Shown: in pieces, positions 32,917 to 41,829 of the stretch
Numbering within the stretch: the first letter of the stretch is position 1
How the letters are laid out: every line of letters begins with the position of its first letter
Assembly (NCBI RefSeq): GCF_039541915.1
Contig: NZ_BAABHD010000022.1
Coordinates: 124,001 to 188,000 of the forward strand
Direction: 5' to 3'
DNA length: 64,000 nucleotides
Origin: Nibrella saemangeumensis
GTDB taxonomy: Bacteria; Bacteroidota; Bacteroidia; Cytophagales; Spirosomataceae
Notes under the pieces: model-generated
The model's input: the letters and a program-made list of their open reading frames with translations, nothing else
Told to the model about the DNA's origin: nothing
Databases searched by the model: none
Made by a program: the position numbers and the translations under genes

Positions 32917-34315
32917 ACTCGGATTACCCGCCGTTCTGGCTGGTTCGCTGGCGTTGCTTGCTGCCTGCGAAGAACCTAAGGAAATTGGCTTACCGCCCAC
33001 CACGCCGGTGGGCGTTTATTATACCGACACGCTGACCATCAGTCGCTCTACGGTGCTGCTCGACTCGGTCCGGAGCAATGGAACAGGTACCCTGCTGATG
33101 GGGCGCTATACCGACCCTGTCTTCGGAAAGGTACAGGCTACTGCCTTCTCACAGCTATCGCTCGAAACCCAGTTTGTGGTTCAGGACGCCAGCAAAAACA
33201 ATATTCCCGATGCGCAGCTGGTTCACGATTCAACCCGGCTGATACTGGCGTATAACTTTGCCTACGGCGATACCCTGAAGACGCACGAACTGGCCGTACA
33301 CCGGCTGACGGATGATCTGGTGCGGAATAGGAACTACGACATTCGCAGCAGCGTGGCCTATGATCCCGAGCCGCTGACCAAAGTGCAGTTTACGCCCCGT
33401 CCGGCGGCCCAGGCTACGCAGCGAATCAGTCTGCCAGCGGCTTTCGGGCGCGAACTTCTGGCCCTGGCCAATAAAGACGCCGGTAAGATCGATTCGGTAT
33501 TCAAGAAGCAGATTAAAGGCCTGGCGCTGGTTCCGGGGCAGACTAACAGCTCGATGCTGGGCATTCCGGTAACGGGTACCTCGGCATACGTGGCCATGTA
33601 CTACCACAAAGAGGGCGATACAACCAGCACCGCGCAGTTTTTTACCTTTAATCCGAACGGTGTCCGCTTCAATCAGGTGCGGGCCGACCGCAGCGGCACA
33701 CCCCTGGCGGGGCTGCAGCCGGGTCAGAGCCTGCCGGCCAGCGCTACGCAGGGCCAGACCTTTGTGCAGCCGGCTACGGGGGTTACCACCAAACTGGATT
33801 TTCCGACGCTGCTGAACCTGCGACAACAGGGCCGGATTGCCATCAACCGCGCGGACCTTATTATTACGCCAAAGCAGCCCGACAACAGTGCGCTGTATAT
33901 ACCACCTTATCTGGCGCTGGCCGAAGTAAATGACCAGAATCAGATTCTGCGCTCATCACCCAGCGGCTTTGTGCAGTTTGTTACGCCGGCTTCGTCGCTT
34001 TTTGACCGGAACGAGCAGGGGTGGGTTAATCCGCAGATTGCTACCTACGATACCCGTACCCGCGTGTACACGGCCACCGACGCCGGTAACCGAACACAGT
34101 CTATTCTGTTGGGGGGATACCTGCAGTCGATCCTGTCGGGCCTGACACCCAATCGCGGCCTGGTGATCCAGACACCGAGCAATAGTGCCTTGTTCAGCAC
34201 ATCGAGTGGCCTGGTGAACCTCACGCAGTATTACCTGAATGACCGAACCTGGCGCATGGTCCTCGACGGATCGGCCAGTGTGCGAATCGTTGTCTTCTAT
34301 ACGTACTCCAATTGA
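32864..34315 (+). CDS. DUF4270 surface lipoprotein
   Basis: About 483 residues from the ATG at 32864, which lies inside the preceding gene; further upstream starts only lengthen the overlap. A basic n-region is followed by a lipobox at LALLAACEEP. The mature part shows the DUF4270 pattern: YYTDTLTISRSTVLLDSV, TLLMGRYTDPVFGKVQATAF, a long beta-rich body and a last strand TWRMVLDGSASVRIVVFYTYSN. The family is common in Bacteroidota next to the short GT5-like gene, with no proven role. A terminator follows directly. Confidence 0.85.
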   Translation: MKRLPSSITTCTRNWPAKLGLPAVLAGSLALLAACEEPKEIGLPPTTPVGVYYTDTLTISRSTVLLDSVRSNGTGTLLMGRYTDPVFGKVQATAFSQLSLETQFVVQDASKNNIPDAQLVHDSTRLILAYNFAYGDTLKTHELAVHRLTDDLVRNRNYDIRSSVAYDPEPLTKVQFTPRPAAQATQRISLPAAFGRELLALANKDAGKIDSVFKKQIKGLALVPGQTNSSMLGIPVTGTSAYVAMYYHKEGDTTSTAQFFTFNPNGVRFNQVRADRSGTPLAGLQPGQSLPASATQGQTFVQPATGVTTKLDFPTLLNLRQQGRIAINRADLIITPKQPDNSALYIPPYLALAEVNDQNQILRSSPSGFVQFVTPASSLFDRNEQGWVNPQIATYDTRTRVYTATDAGNRTQSILLGGYLQSILSGLTPNRGLVIQTPSNSALFSTSSGLVNLTQYYLNDRTWRMVLDGSASVRIVVFYTYSN

Positions 34316-34357
34316 CAAAAAGCCCGCTGAGTTGAACAACAACCGGCGGGCTTTTGT
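34315..34357 (+). terminator. Terminator after the DUF4270 gene
   Basis: ACAAAAAGCCCGC, a loop of about 20 bases, GCGGGCTTTTGT. The stem pairs perfectly and ends in a T-run. Confidence 0.8.
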
Positions 34358-34516
34358 GTTTTACCGGTACCTGCCCCGGAACCGTAAATAAGTTTTCCGG
34401 TTTCTTGCTGCCTCACCGCCGGTACCGGTGCAGAAAATCGTTAATCTTGTAGTACAAGACTATCGCTGTCAGGGCGTTCTTTCCGGCACAGCTCATCAAA
34501 CTTAATATTTTTCGGT

Positions 34517-36355
34517 ATGTGCGGTATTGTTGCATATGTGGGGCATCGCGAGGCCTGCCCGCTGGTTTTAAAAGGCTTGAAACGACTCGAATACCGGGGT
34601 TACGATAGCGCCGGTGTCGCCCTGCTGAACGGCGAAGGGCTTAACGTCTATAAAAAGAAAGGTAAAGTTGCGGATCTGGAAAAGGAGCTGGCTGGTAAAG
34701 AACTGACGGCTACCATCGGTATGGGTCACACCCGCTGGGCCACCCACGGCGAACCCAACGACATTAACGCACATCCACATTACTCAGATAACGGCAAATT
34801 AGCCATTATTCACAATGGCATTATTGAGAACTACGCGACGCTGAAAGAGAACCTGATCCGTAAAGGGCATGAGTTTCGCAGCCAGACGGATTCAGAGGTG
34901 CTGATTCACTTTATCGAGGAGATTCAGAAGCATACCTGCTGCTCGCTGGAAGAAGCCGTCCGGCAGGCGTTGCAGGAGGTAGTCGGCGCGTACGCCATCG
35001 TGGTTATGTCGGAAGACGATCCGACGCAGCTGATTGCCGCCCGCAAGGGCAGTCCGCTGGTGATCGGCGTAGGCGACGGCGAGTTCTTTATGGCCTCAGA
35101 TGCTACGCCTATCATCGAATATACCAAAGATGTGGTCTACCTGAATGATTACGAAGTGGCCGTTATCAAGGACGGTGAACTGAAAGTTATGACGCTGGAT
35201 AATACGCAGACAACGCCGTATATCCAGAAGGTAGAACTGGAACTGGAAGCCATTGAAAAAGGCGGGTTTGATCACTTTATGCTCAAAGAGATCTTTGAGC
35301 AGCCCCGCTCCATTGCCGACAGTATGCGTGGTCGCGTAAAAGCTGATGAAGGGCACCTGGTGCTGGGTGGTCTGCGCGACTACCTCGACCAACTGGCCTC
35401 GTCCAAGCGGATTGTGATTGTCGGTTGCGGTACGTCCTGGCATGCCGGTCTGGTGGCAGAGTACATCTTTGAGGAACTGGCCCGCATTCCGGTAGAGGTA
35501 GAATACGCGTCGGAGTTTCGCTACCGGAACCCGATCATTGCCGAGCGTGATGTGGTTATTGCCATTTCCCAATCCGGCGAAACGGCCGATACGCTGGCGG
35601 CTATTGAACTGGCCAAATCAAAAGGCGCTACTATTTTCGGCGTCTGTAACGTGGTGGGTTCATCCATTGCGCGGGCTACCCACGCGGGAGCGTATACCCA
35701 CGCTGGTCCGGAGATCGGGGTAGCCAGTACGAAGGCCTTTACGGCCCAGGTAACGGTGCTGACCCTGATGGCGCTGTCGGCGGCCAAGCGCAAAGGAACC
35801 ATCTCCGACACCCTGTTCCGGCAACTGCTGGCCGAACTGGAAGCCCTACCGGCCAAAGTGGAAAAAGTGCTGGAAGGGGCTGAGCGCATCAAGGAGATTG
35901 CCTATATCTTCACCTACGCCCGCAACTTCATCTACCTGGGCCGCGGCCTGAACTTCCCGGTAGCCCTAGAAGGAGCTTTAAAGCTCAAGGAAATCTCCTA
36001 CATCCACGCTGAGGGGTACCCGGCTGCCGAGATGAAACACGGCCCCATTGCCCTCATCGACGAAGATATGCCGGTAGTCTTTATTGCCACGAAAGACAGC
36101 TCGTACGAGAAAGTGGTATCCAACATTCAGGAGGTAAAAGCCCGCAAAGGCCGCGTGATTGCTATTGCTACCGAAGGCGAAACGCAGTTGCAGAGTATGG
36201 TCGACTTCGTAATCGAGATTCCGAAGGTACACGATATTCTGATGCCGCTTATTTCCGTGATTCCGTTGCAGTTGCTAGCCTACTACGTGGCCGTTATGCG
36301 CGGCCGTAACGTGGATCAGCCGCGTAACCTGGCCAAATCGGTAACGGTAGAGTAG
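34517..36355 (+). CDS. glmS: Glutamine-fructose-6-phosphate aminotransferase
   Basis: 612 residues, the standard length. Cys2 of MCGIVAYVG is the glutaminase nucleophile; GMGHTRWATHG and NGIIENY complete that domain. Two SIS sugar-binding domains follow (IVIVGCGTSWHAGLVAEYIFEEL as landmark CGTSWHA, then SQSGETADTLAA, and LGRGLNFPVALEGALKLKE as landmark LGRGLNFP). The C-terminus DQPRNLAKSVTVE is the invariant lid. It makes glucosamine-6-phosphate for peptidoglycan and LPS. No glmS ribozyme fold is visible upstream, as expected outside Firmicutes. Confidence 0.98.
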   Translation: MCGIVAYVGHREACPLVLKGLKRLEYRGYDSAGVALLNGEGLNVYKKKGKVADLEKELAGKELTATIGMGHTRWATHGEPNDINAHPHYSDNGKLAIIHNGIIENYATLKENLIRKGHEFRSQTDSEVLIHFIEEIQKHTCCSLEEAVRQALQEVVGAYAIVVMSEDDPTQLIAARKGSPLVIGVGDGEFFMASDATPIIEYTKDVVYLNDYEVAVIKDGELKVMTLDNTQTTPYIQKVELELEAIEKGGFDHFMLKEIFEQPRSIADSMRGRVKADEGHLVLGGLRDYLDQLASSKRIVIVGCGTSWHAGLVAEYIFEELARIPVEVEYASEFRYRNPIIAERDVVIAISQSGETADTLAAIELAKSKGATIFGVCNVVGSSIARATHAGAYTHAGPEIGVASTKAFTAQVTVLTLMALSAAKRKGTISDTLFRQLLAELEALPAKVEKVLEGAERIKEIAYIFTYARNFIYLGRGLNFPVALEGALKLKEISYIHAEGYPAAEMKHGPIALIDEDMPVVFIATKDSSYEKVVSNIQEVKARKGRVIAIATEGETQLQSMVDFVIEIPKVHDILMPLISVIPLQLLAYYVAVMRGRNVDQPRNLAKSVTVE

Positions 36356-36392
36356 GAAGTGGGCAGTAAGCAGTTTGCAGTAGCCAGAAGAG

Positions 36393-36420
36393 AGCCGGAG
36401 AATTTCTCCGGCTTTTTTTT
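36393..36420 (+). terminator. glmS terminator
   Basis: AGCCGGAGAA pairs with TTCTCCGGCT and is followed by eight or nine T's. Confidence 0.88.
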
Positions 36421-36487
36421 ATTGACTCAGGCAACGCTTCCTGTATTCTTCGCATTATTGTCAGTAGAACAGCTTATAGCCGCGTAC

Positions 36488-37042
36488 ATGGATCAGCAAC
36501 TCATCGAACAATGCCAGCGCGGCAACGCATTTGCCCAGAAGCGATTGTTCGATCAGTACGCGAACCGGTTCTACCGCGTTTGTCTGCGCTACGTACGGCA
36601 CGAACAGGAGGCCGAGGAGGTGCTGATGAATGGCTTCCTGAAAGCGTTCCGGGCCATCAGCGATTTTGCGTACCGCGACGAAGCCGGTTTGGAAGCCTGG
36701 CTCCGGCGGATCATGGTCAACGAAGCGCTGCAGCATTTGCGGGCCACCCGCGGCCTGCCGGCTATGTTTCCGGAAGAGGCCATGGCCATGGAGCCGGATA
36801 CCGCCCCGCTGCCCGACAGCCAGTTGAATGCCGAAGCCATTATGGAACTGGTGCGGCAGTTGCCGACCGGCTACCGGACCGTCTTCAACCTATACGTGCT
36901 GGAAGGCTACAGCCACCGCGAAATTGCCGGACAGTTGAACATTAGTGACAATACCTCAAAGTCCCAGCTTAGTAAAGCCAGGGCACTCTTACAGGAACTT
37001 TTGGTGAAACAGGAACATGAAGCAAAGCTCAGAAGACATTGA
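36488..37042 (+). CDS. ECF-type RNA polymerase sigma factor
   Basis: 184 residues from the ATG at 36488. An open frame to 36359 crosses the glmS terminator and is rejected. Region 2 is seen as LFDQYANRFYRVCLRYVRHEQEAEEVLMNGFLKAF (landmarks FDQYANRFY and AEEVLMNGF) and region 4 as LPTGYRTVFNLYVLEGYSHREIAGQL with NTSKSQLSKARALLQ. It overlaps the next gene by 26 bases, the usual layout for a sigma factor and its membrane-bound anti-sigma factor. Confidence 0.93.
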   Translation: MDQQLIEQCQRGNAFAQKRLFDQYANRFYRVCLRYVRHEQEAEEVLMNGFLKAFRAISDFAYRDEAGLEAWLRRIMVNEALQHLRATRGLPAMFPEEAMAMEPDTAPLPDSQLNAEAIMELVRQLPTGYRTVFNLYVLEGYSHREIAGQLNISDNTSKSQLSKARALLQELLVKQEHEAKLRRH

Positions 37043-37766
37043 TCAGGTTGTCCGGCAGGCGTTCCAGTCGCTGCCCGATACGCCACCGCCCGGATCGGCC
37101 TTCGATGCACAGCGGGTATGGGGGCAACTAAACCGGGAGCTGCATCCGGCAAAGCCTGCCCGCCGGCTGGCTGGCTGGTGGTGGCTGGCCGGTATGCTCT
37201 TCCTGCTGTCGGGTTTGGGCTGGTACGTTCGGTCGGTGTCATCCGGCTCCCCTTCAGGTCATGAGACAGTGGCCCTTGTAGAGCGGGCAACGCCAAAACA
37301 ACTGAATACCTCAACTTCCAGGTCAGGCAATAAGAAGGCAAAGGAACAAGAAGGGGAGGGTAATACAGCTACACCGGAAACTGCTCTGCTTAAAAAAGCT
37401 TCTACGGCTAACCGGCAGCCGGTTGTTACCAGAAACCAATCGGCACAAGAGAACATCCGTATACCGGAGCCGCCGGTGACCGAAATACCCGCAGCGATGG
37501 CAGACCAGGAAATGGTAGTTACGACCGAGGTAAGTCCACCTGAGCCGGCATCAGTTTCAGAGCCTAAAGTCCTGGCAAAAACAAAGCCAACAGCGTCGAA
37601 GCTTCGTTTTCCTGTCGTCCATGTTAATGAGTGGCAGGCGGAAGAAGATGTAAAAACCAGTCTGCACCGGAGCGAAAGACTGGTTCGCTTAGGCACCGGC
37701 AGCCATTCGTTTGATACGCCGGAACCTCCACAACTACAGATTACAATTCCCCAACGCATTAAATAA
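37017..37766 (+). CDS. Putative anti-sigma factor, single membrane helix
   Basis: 249 residues. The N-terminal cytoplasmic part (EDIDQVVRQAFQSLPDTPPPG to VWGQLNREL) resembles the sigma-binding part of Bacteroidota anti-sigma proteins. One helix follows (WWWLAGMLFLLSGLGWYV, about 54-71). The rest is a Thr/Pro/Glu-rich periplasmic region without a clear fold. Function is inferred from the 26-base overlap with the sigma gene and the topology. It has no recognisable zinc-binding anti-sigma motif (HxxxCxxC). Confidence 0.65.
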   Translation: MKQSSEDIDQVVRQAFQSLPDTPPPGSAFDAQRVWGQLNRELHPAKPARRLAGWWWLAGMLFLLSGLGWYVRSVSSGSPSGHETVALVERATPKQLNTSTSRSGNKKAKEQEGEGNTATPETALLKKASTANRQPVVTRNQSAQENIRIPEPPVTEIPAAMADQEMVVTTEVSPPEPASVSEPKVLAKTKPTASKLRFPVVHVNEWQAEEDVKTSLHRSERLVRLGTGSHSFDTPEPPQLQITIPQRIK

Positions 37767-37775
37767 CCAACAACC

Positions 37776-38882
37776 ATGAACCGACATGTTCTGATTACCT
37801 GGCTCCTGATGAGCTGGGCCGGCACCGCCATGACTCAACCGACAGATTCGCACGTGCAGCACGACCGGAGCCGAACCTCCCGAGCGTTCTACGGCTGGAG
37901 TCGCATAGAGATCGACTTAGGGCAGCGGAATTCGATGATCATTGGGTTTGATACCTATTCTCAATTATTGGCCCACCAAAACGTCGATTCCGTGCTGCGT
38001 TTGTTTGTGGCCGACTACGCCAGGGTACAAGACGCCAGCCAGGACCCTACCCAGGCGGTTCACGCCTTTTTCCGAATAGCCAAAACGGACCACACGCTGG
38101 ATTTGCGGTATCACTCACCCGTAAGTACCTCGTTCCGCTTCAGTACCAATTCGGAACCGGTACTGCTGAAAACCCGGCAGGATACGCTGGATATTGCCTG
38201 GAGCGCTACCGGTTCTATTGTGTCGCCAGATCCCAATGCGTATCCGTTTCACGTCTATTTGCTGGTTAACCGGCTGGCTGATATTGAACAGTTGCTGCGG
38301 GAGGGTGGGGGCAACAGTCAGGTACAAAAGGTACTGGAGGCAATCCGTACTTATCCGGCGCACAAGCTCACCCATCCGGGATTCGCATACGATTTGCTGT
38401 ACCGAAACGGGGAGCCGAAGGTGATGCATCCGGGCCTGGCCAAAAGCCCTTTTCTGAGCATTCAGCCGAATGTTGGCGTGGGCTTGATTCGCAGTCAGTG
38501 GGTACCGTCGCTGTCGCTGGATCTTCAGTTTATTCCGAATCGCTTCCAAAACGTCGGCTATTCCGTTGGCTATTTATCCAACTTCTTTTTTCAGCCAGGT
38601 GCCGATGGCGGCTTTCGGGTCCAACGCAATGACTTTCTGAACATCGGAGTAGCCTTTTACGCATTCGATGGGTTGCGCCGAACGTCAACGTTCAGTCGGG
38701 TGCTGGGGAGTATTAACGTTGGTATACCCATCTATCGGCAGGGGGACTACTTCGACAAGCGTACGTTTCGGTTCAGTGGCACCATATTCCAGAAAAGCTT
38801 CATCAAGGTGCAGCCGGAGATTTACATGCAGGGTTTCTTCAAGAAGGTGTATCCTGGGGTTCGGATTGGTATTGGACTGTAA
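37776..38882 (+). CDS. Exported beta-rich protein, probable outer-membrane partner of the sigma pair
   Basis: 368 residues with a signal peptide (MNRHVLITWLLMSWAGTAMT). The first half is mixed. The second half alternates aromatic and glycine residues in the manner of membrane beta strands (SIQPNVGVGLIRSQW, SLSLDLQFIPNRF, YSVGYLSNFFFQPG, VYPGVRIGIGL at the end). No family is recognised. It begins nine bases after the anti-sigma gene, so it is likely co-transcribed and may be the signal source or the target of the sigma factor. Confidence 0.7.
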   Translation: MNRHVLITWLLMSWAGTAMTQPTDSHVQHDRSRTSRAFYGWSRIEIDLGQRNSMIIGFDTYSQLLAHQNVDSVLRLFVADYARVQDASQDPTQAVHAFFRIAKTDHTLDLRYHSPVSTSFRFSTNSEPVLLKTRQDTLDIAWSATGSIVSPDPNAYPFHVYLLVNRLADIEQLLREGGGNSQVQKVLEAIRTYPAHKLTHPGFAYDLLYRNGEPKVMHPGLAKSPFLSIQPNVGVGLIRSQWVPSLSLDLQFIPNRFQNVGYSVGYLSNFFFQPGADGGFRVQRNDFLNIGVAFYAFDGLRRTSTFSRVLGSINVGIPIYRQGDYFDKRTFRFSGTIFQKSFIKVQPEIYMQGFFKKVYPGVRIGIGL

Positions 38883-38889
38883 CGGGTAG

Positions 38890-39663
38890 CTACTCCGGAG
38901 AAATAGTGACTGTAATTATTGATAAATCAGTTTGACTGTAAGCGGGGAGTAAGCCATTCTCCTGAATAGCCAATTTGCTTACTTTTTTCGTCTTCATTGA
39001 CATCTCGAATGCACTTTTGAAAGGAAACGGACGAAGCCGTACCTGATCAGGAGTGGGCCAGAAAGCATGAATCTTCTGGTGGCCGGTAAAGGCAAAATGA
39101 TCAGAGTTTTTGAAGCCTTCCTGGAAAAATGGGTGTTCGTCTTCCTTACTGGTTCCCGGCTTATTCAGGCACAGGTATAACGATAGGTTATCGCAGAATT
39201 GCAGCAGGTCAAAGTGGTAATGTAGCAAGGCCTGCTGCTCTTCTGTACGGATCTCCAGGTGCTGCTTTAGCCGGTGCTGTCTGGCTTCTTCCTGCCGGAG
39301 AAAACGGCTCTCTGCCTCAACTTGCTTATTCATAAATGAGCTATAGTGGAGACTGACCAGTAAGGCGCTATATGGGATTTCCTGTTCCAGGATATTGATT
39401 CCATTCGTGTACAGAACAATTTTAAGGGCGGATGGATAGTGGATAAAGGAAAAAGGCATTCTCTGGACATCATTCCAGAAGGGCGTCTGATCGGCCGGTA
39501 GCCAGGAGTCATCATGACTATAAACCGCCCGAATGGTATCTTCCCTGTGGGGAGACAACTCAAAATACGGGTCATGCCAGGCTTCGGCTATCAGGCCGGA
39601 TAGATGAGCGTGATCGGGTTGCTGTACCATCCAGAATGAATCCGGCGTCTCGCGTATTATCAT
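38890..39663 (-). CDS. DUF3891 protein
   Basis: 257 residues, soluble, no signal. It matches the DUF3891 layout: VQQPDHAHLSGLIAEAWHD near the start, AVYSHDDSWLPAD, SLHYSSFMNKQ and LLHYHFDLLQFCDNLSLYLCL (landmark LQFCDNLSLY). The conserved histidines and Asp-Asp look like a metal site of HD type, but this is unproven. It is convergent with the outer-membrane gene, with only seven bases between. Confidence 0.8.
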   Translation of the reverse strand: MIIRETPDSFWMVQQPDHAHLSGLIAEAWHDPYFELSPHREDTIRAVYSHDDSWLPADQTPFWNDVQRMPFSFIHYPSALKIVLYTNGINILEQEIPYSALLVSLHYSSFMNKQVEAESRFLRQEEARQHRLKQHLEIRTEEQQALLHYHFDLLQFCDNLSLYLCLNKPGTSKEDEHPFFQEGFKNSDHFAFTGHQKIHAFWPTPDQVRLRPFPFKSAFEMSMKTKKVSKLAIQENGLLPAYSQTDLSIITVTISPE

Positions 39664-39759
39664 CTTCGGTGGAGTCTGTCGGTTACTGTTTAAGTATATG
39701 CCAGCGAGTAATATTAGTAATAGCTCAGCTTTTTCTGGTATATACCTAATCCTTTACCC

Positions 39760-41709
39760 ATGAAAAAGTTAACTTTTCTACTATTCACGCTGCTCGTGTG
39801 TAATCAGCTGGTTGCCCAGAAGCAGGACCTGCTCAGCGGCCGGTATGCTAAAGAGGAACTAGCGAAAGTCTTAATTCTTCAGGGCGAGTGGGCTCCGTTT
39901 CCGAAGCGGGACGACCGGGCCGGCTGGGCCAAAGCCGACCAGGCGATGATGAAAGCATTCGTGCAAAAGGCCGAGTCGTACCTGGATTATGAATGGCCAC
40001 ATATTCCCGCTACCAAATCGCTGCTGATCGAGCGTACCGGCGATCGCGACGAGTACCAGACGGTCAGCTTTAAAAAGCGGGATGTCCTGGGCACCATGCT
40101 GCTGGCCGAAATCTACGAGAACAAAGGCCGTTTCATTGATCCCATCATCAACGGCGTGTGGTCGATCTGCGAAGAATCGTTCTGGGGTGTGCCGGCACAC
40201 CTGCCTAAAACCAAAGACTATGCAGGTCTGATGGATGTGTCCAGACCGTTTGTGGACCTGTTCGCGGCCGAAACGGCAACGTATCTGGCGTGGGTCGATT
40301 ACTATCTTGGGGACAAACTGGACGCGGTATCTCCGCAAATCCGGAAGCGCATTTATAATGAAACCAACAACCGCATTTTTCAGCCCCTGATGAATCAGCC
40401 CCACGGCTGGATGGCATCGACCGCCAACGGGCGCCGGCCGAACAACTGGAATCCCTGGATCTGCTCCAACTGGATCAATGCCGTTCTGCTGCTGGAGCCT
40501 GATACCCAGAAGCGGGCAGCCTCGGTCCACAAAGCGCTCACCGTGCTGGATAACTTCCTGAATCCGCACCCGCTCGATGGTGGCTGCGACGAAGGCCCCA
40601 GCTACTGGGGTGCCGCAGCCGCTTCGCTGTACGACAACATCTCCCTGCTCAACCTCGCCAGCAAAGATGCCTTTCAGTATGTTTATCAGGACGAGAAGGT
40701 AAAGAACATGGGTAAGTTCATCTACCGGGCCCAGATTGGCGAGCAGTACTTTCTGAACTTCGCCGATGCCGATCCGCAGCCGAAAATGTCGGCCAACATG
40801 ATCTACCGCTTCGGCAAAGCCATCAATGATCCGGATATGATGAAGTTCGGGGCCTACTACCGGGAGCCGGAAGATGGCTCTATCGGCCGCTTCCATTACT
40901 TCCGCAACTTTTTCTCCCTATTCATGCAGGATGAATACCGGGCCGCCGAAAAAGCACTGCCGTTGCCGAAAGACGTGTGGTTACCTGACCTGCAGGTATT
41001 TGCCGCCCGCGATCAGGCCGGCACTACCAAAGGCTTTTATGTAGCCGCCAAAGGTGGCAATAATGATGAAAGCCACAACCACAATGACATCGGTAACTAC
41101 GTAGTCTATTACGACGGGCAACCGCTGCTGATCGATGTGGGCCGGGGTACCTATACCCGCAAGACCTTCAGTGATAAGCGATACGACATCTGGTACAACC
41201 GCTCCGACTACCACAACGTGCCGACCATCAATGGCAAAACGCAACTCCCCGGCGGTGAGTACAAAGCCGAAAAAGTGGTTTACAAGAGTGGAGATGCTTT
41301 CGCGCAGTTTGCGGTAGATATTGCCAAATCATACCCGGCTGATGCAGGCGTAACGAGCTGGCAGCGTAACATTCGCCTGAACCGGGGCAAAAACGTACAG
41401 GTCGAGGACCTCATCAGCCTGAAAAAAGCGGATGCCCTAACCCAGCACCTGATGACTAGCTACCCGGCGGAGGTAAAAACACCTGGTGAACTGATTATTC
41501 ATTACGCCCCGAAAGGCGGCACCGCTAAAGATTTCGTGGTAAAGTACGATCCGAAACGAATGCAGGCGTCGGTGGAGAAAATCAAACTGGAGGCTATGGA
41601 GGATAAAGGCATCCTTACGAAATGGGGCGATAACATCTACCGGATCAACTTCCAGGTCATTGCGCCGAAGACGACGGATAAATTCAACTTCATCATTGCC
41701 TCCCGGTAA
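39760..41709 (+). CDS. Secreted heparinase II/III-family protein (polysaccharide lyase-like)
   Basis: 649 residues with a signal peptide ending LVAQ. An alpha/alpha-barrel part (about 30-370; WICSNWINAVLLLEP, GGCDEGPSYWG) is followed by the beta-sandwich start GGNNDESHNHNDIGNYVVYYDGQPLLIDVG (landmark SHNHNDIGNY), a mark of heparinase II/III-like lyases. Such enzymes cleave uronic-acid polysaccharides by beta elimination. The catalytic Tyr and His are likely within DIWYNRSDYHNVP. No SusCD or other lyase is adjacent, so the polysaccharide is unknown. Confidence 0.85.
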   Translation: MKKLTFLLFTLLVCNQLVAQKQDLLSGRYAKEELAKVLILQGEWAPFPKRDDRAGWAKADQAMMKAFVQKAESYLDYEWPHIPATKSLLIERTGDRDEYQTVSFKKRDVLGTMLLAEIYENKGRFIDPIINGVWSICEESFWGVPAHLPKTKDYAGLMDVSRPFVDLFAAETATYLAWVDYYLGDKLDAVSPQIRKRIYNETNNRIFQPLMNQPHGWMASTANGRRPNNWNPWICSNWINAVLLLEPDTQKRAASVHKALTVLDNFLNPHPLDGGCDEGPSYWGAAAASLYDNISLLNLASKDAFQYVYQDEKVKNMGKFIYRAQIGEQYFLNFADADPQPKMSANMIYRFGKAINDPDMMKFGAYYREPEDGSIGRFHYFRNFFSLFMQDEYRAAEKALPLPKDVWLPDLQVFAARDQAGTTKGFYVAAKGGNNDESHNHNDIGNYVVYYDGQPLLIDVGRGTYTRKTFSDKRYDIWYNRSDYHNVPTINGKTQLPGGEYKAEKVVYKSGDAFAQFAVDIAKSYPADAGVTSWQRNIRLNRGKNVQVEDLISLKKADALTQHLMTSYPAEVKTPGELIIHYAPKGGTAKDFVVKYDPKRMQASVEKIKLEAMEDKGILTKWGDNIYRINFQVIAPKTTDKFNFIIASR

Positions 41710-41729
41710 ACTTGGACAGTACACGTGCG

Positions 41730-41763
41730 AAGTACCAGTATGATAATCATGCTGGTACTTTTC
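41730..41763 (+). terminator. Terminator after the heparinase-like gene
   Basis: AAGTACCAGTATGA pairs with TCATGCTGGTACTT (one G-U pair), loop TAA, then TT. Confidence 0.75.
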
Positions 41764-41829
41764 TTATGAGCTTACAACGGCCCTATCATAATGTTGATCG
41801 CGCTGGGGTTGGTGGATAAGGCTGCCCTA

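Noticed and set aside
34318..34516. glmS ribozyme or riboswitch upstream of glmS
   Set aside because: There is a CTTGTAGTACAAG dyad but none of the conserved core of the glmS ribozyme, which is not expected in Bacteroidota.
36359..36487. Upstream extension of the ECF sigma gene
   Set aside because: It crosses the glmS terminator; sigma homology starts at the ATG at 36488.
39760..41709. A polysaccharide utilisation locus around the heparinase-like gene
   Set aside because: No SusCD pair, sulfatase or other lyase lies beside it; it stands alone with its own terminator.
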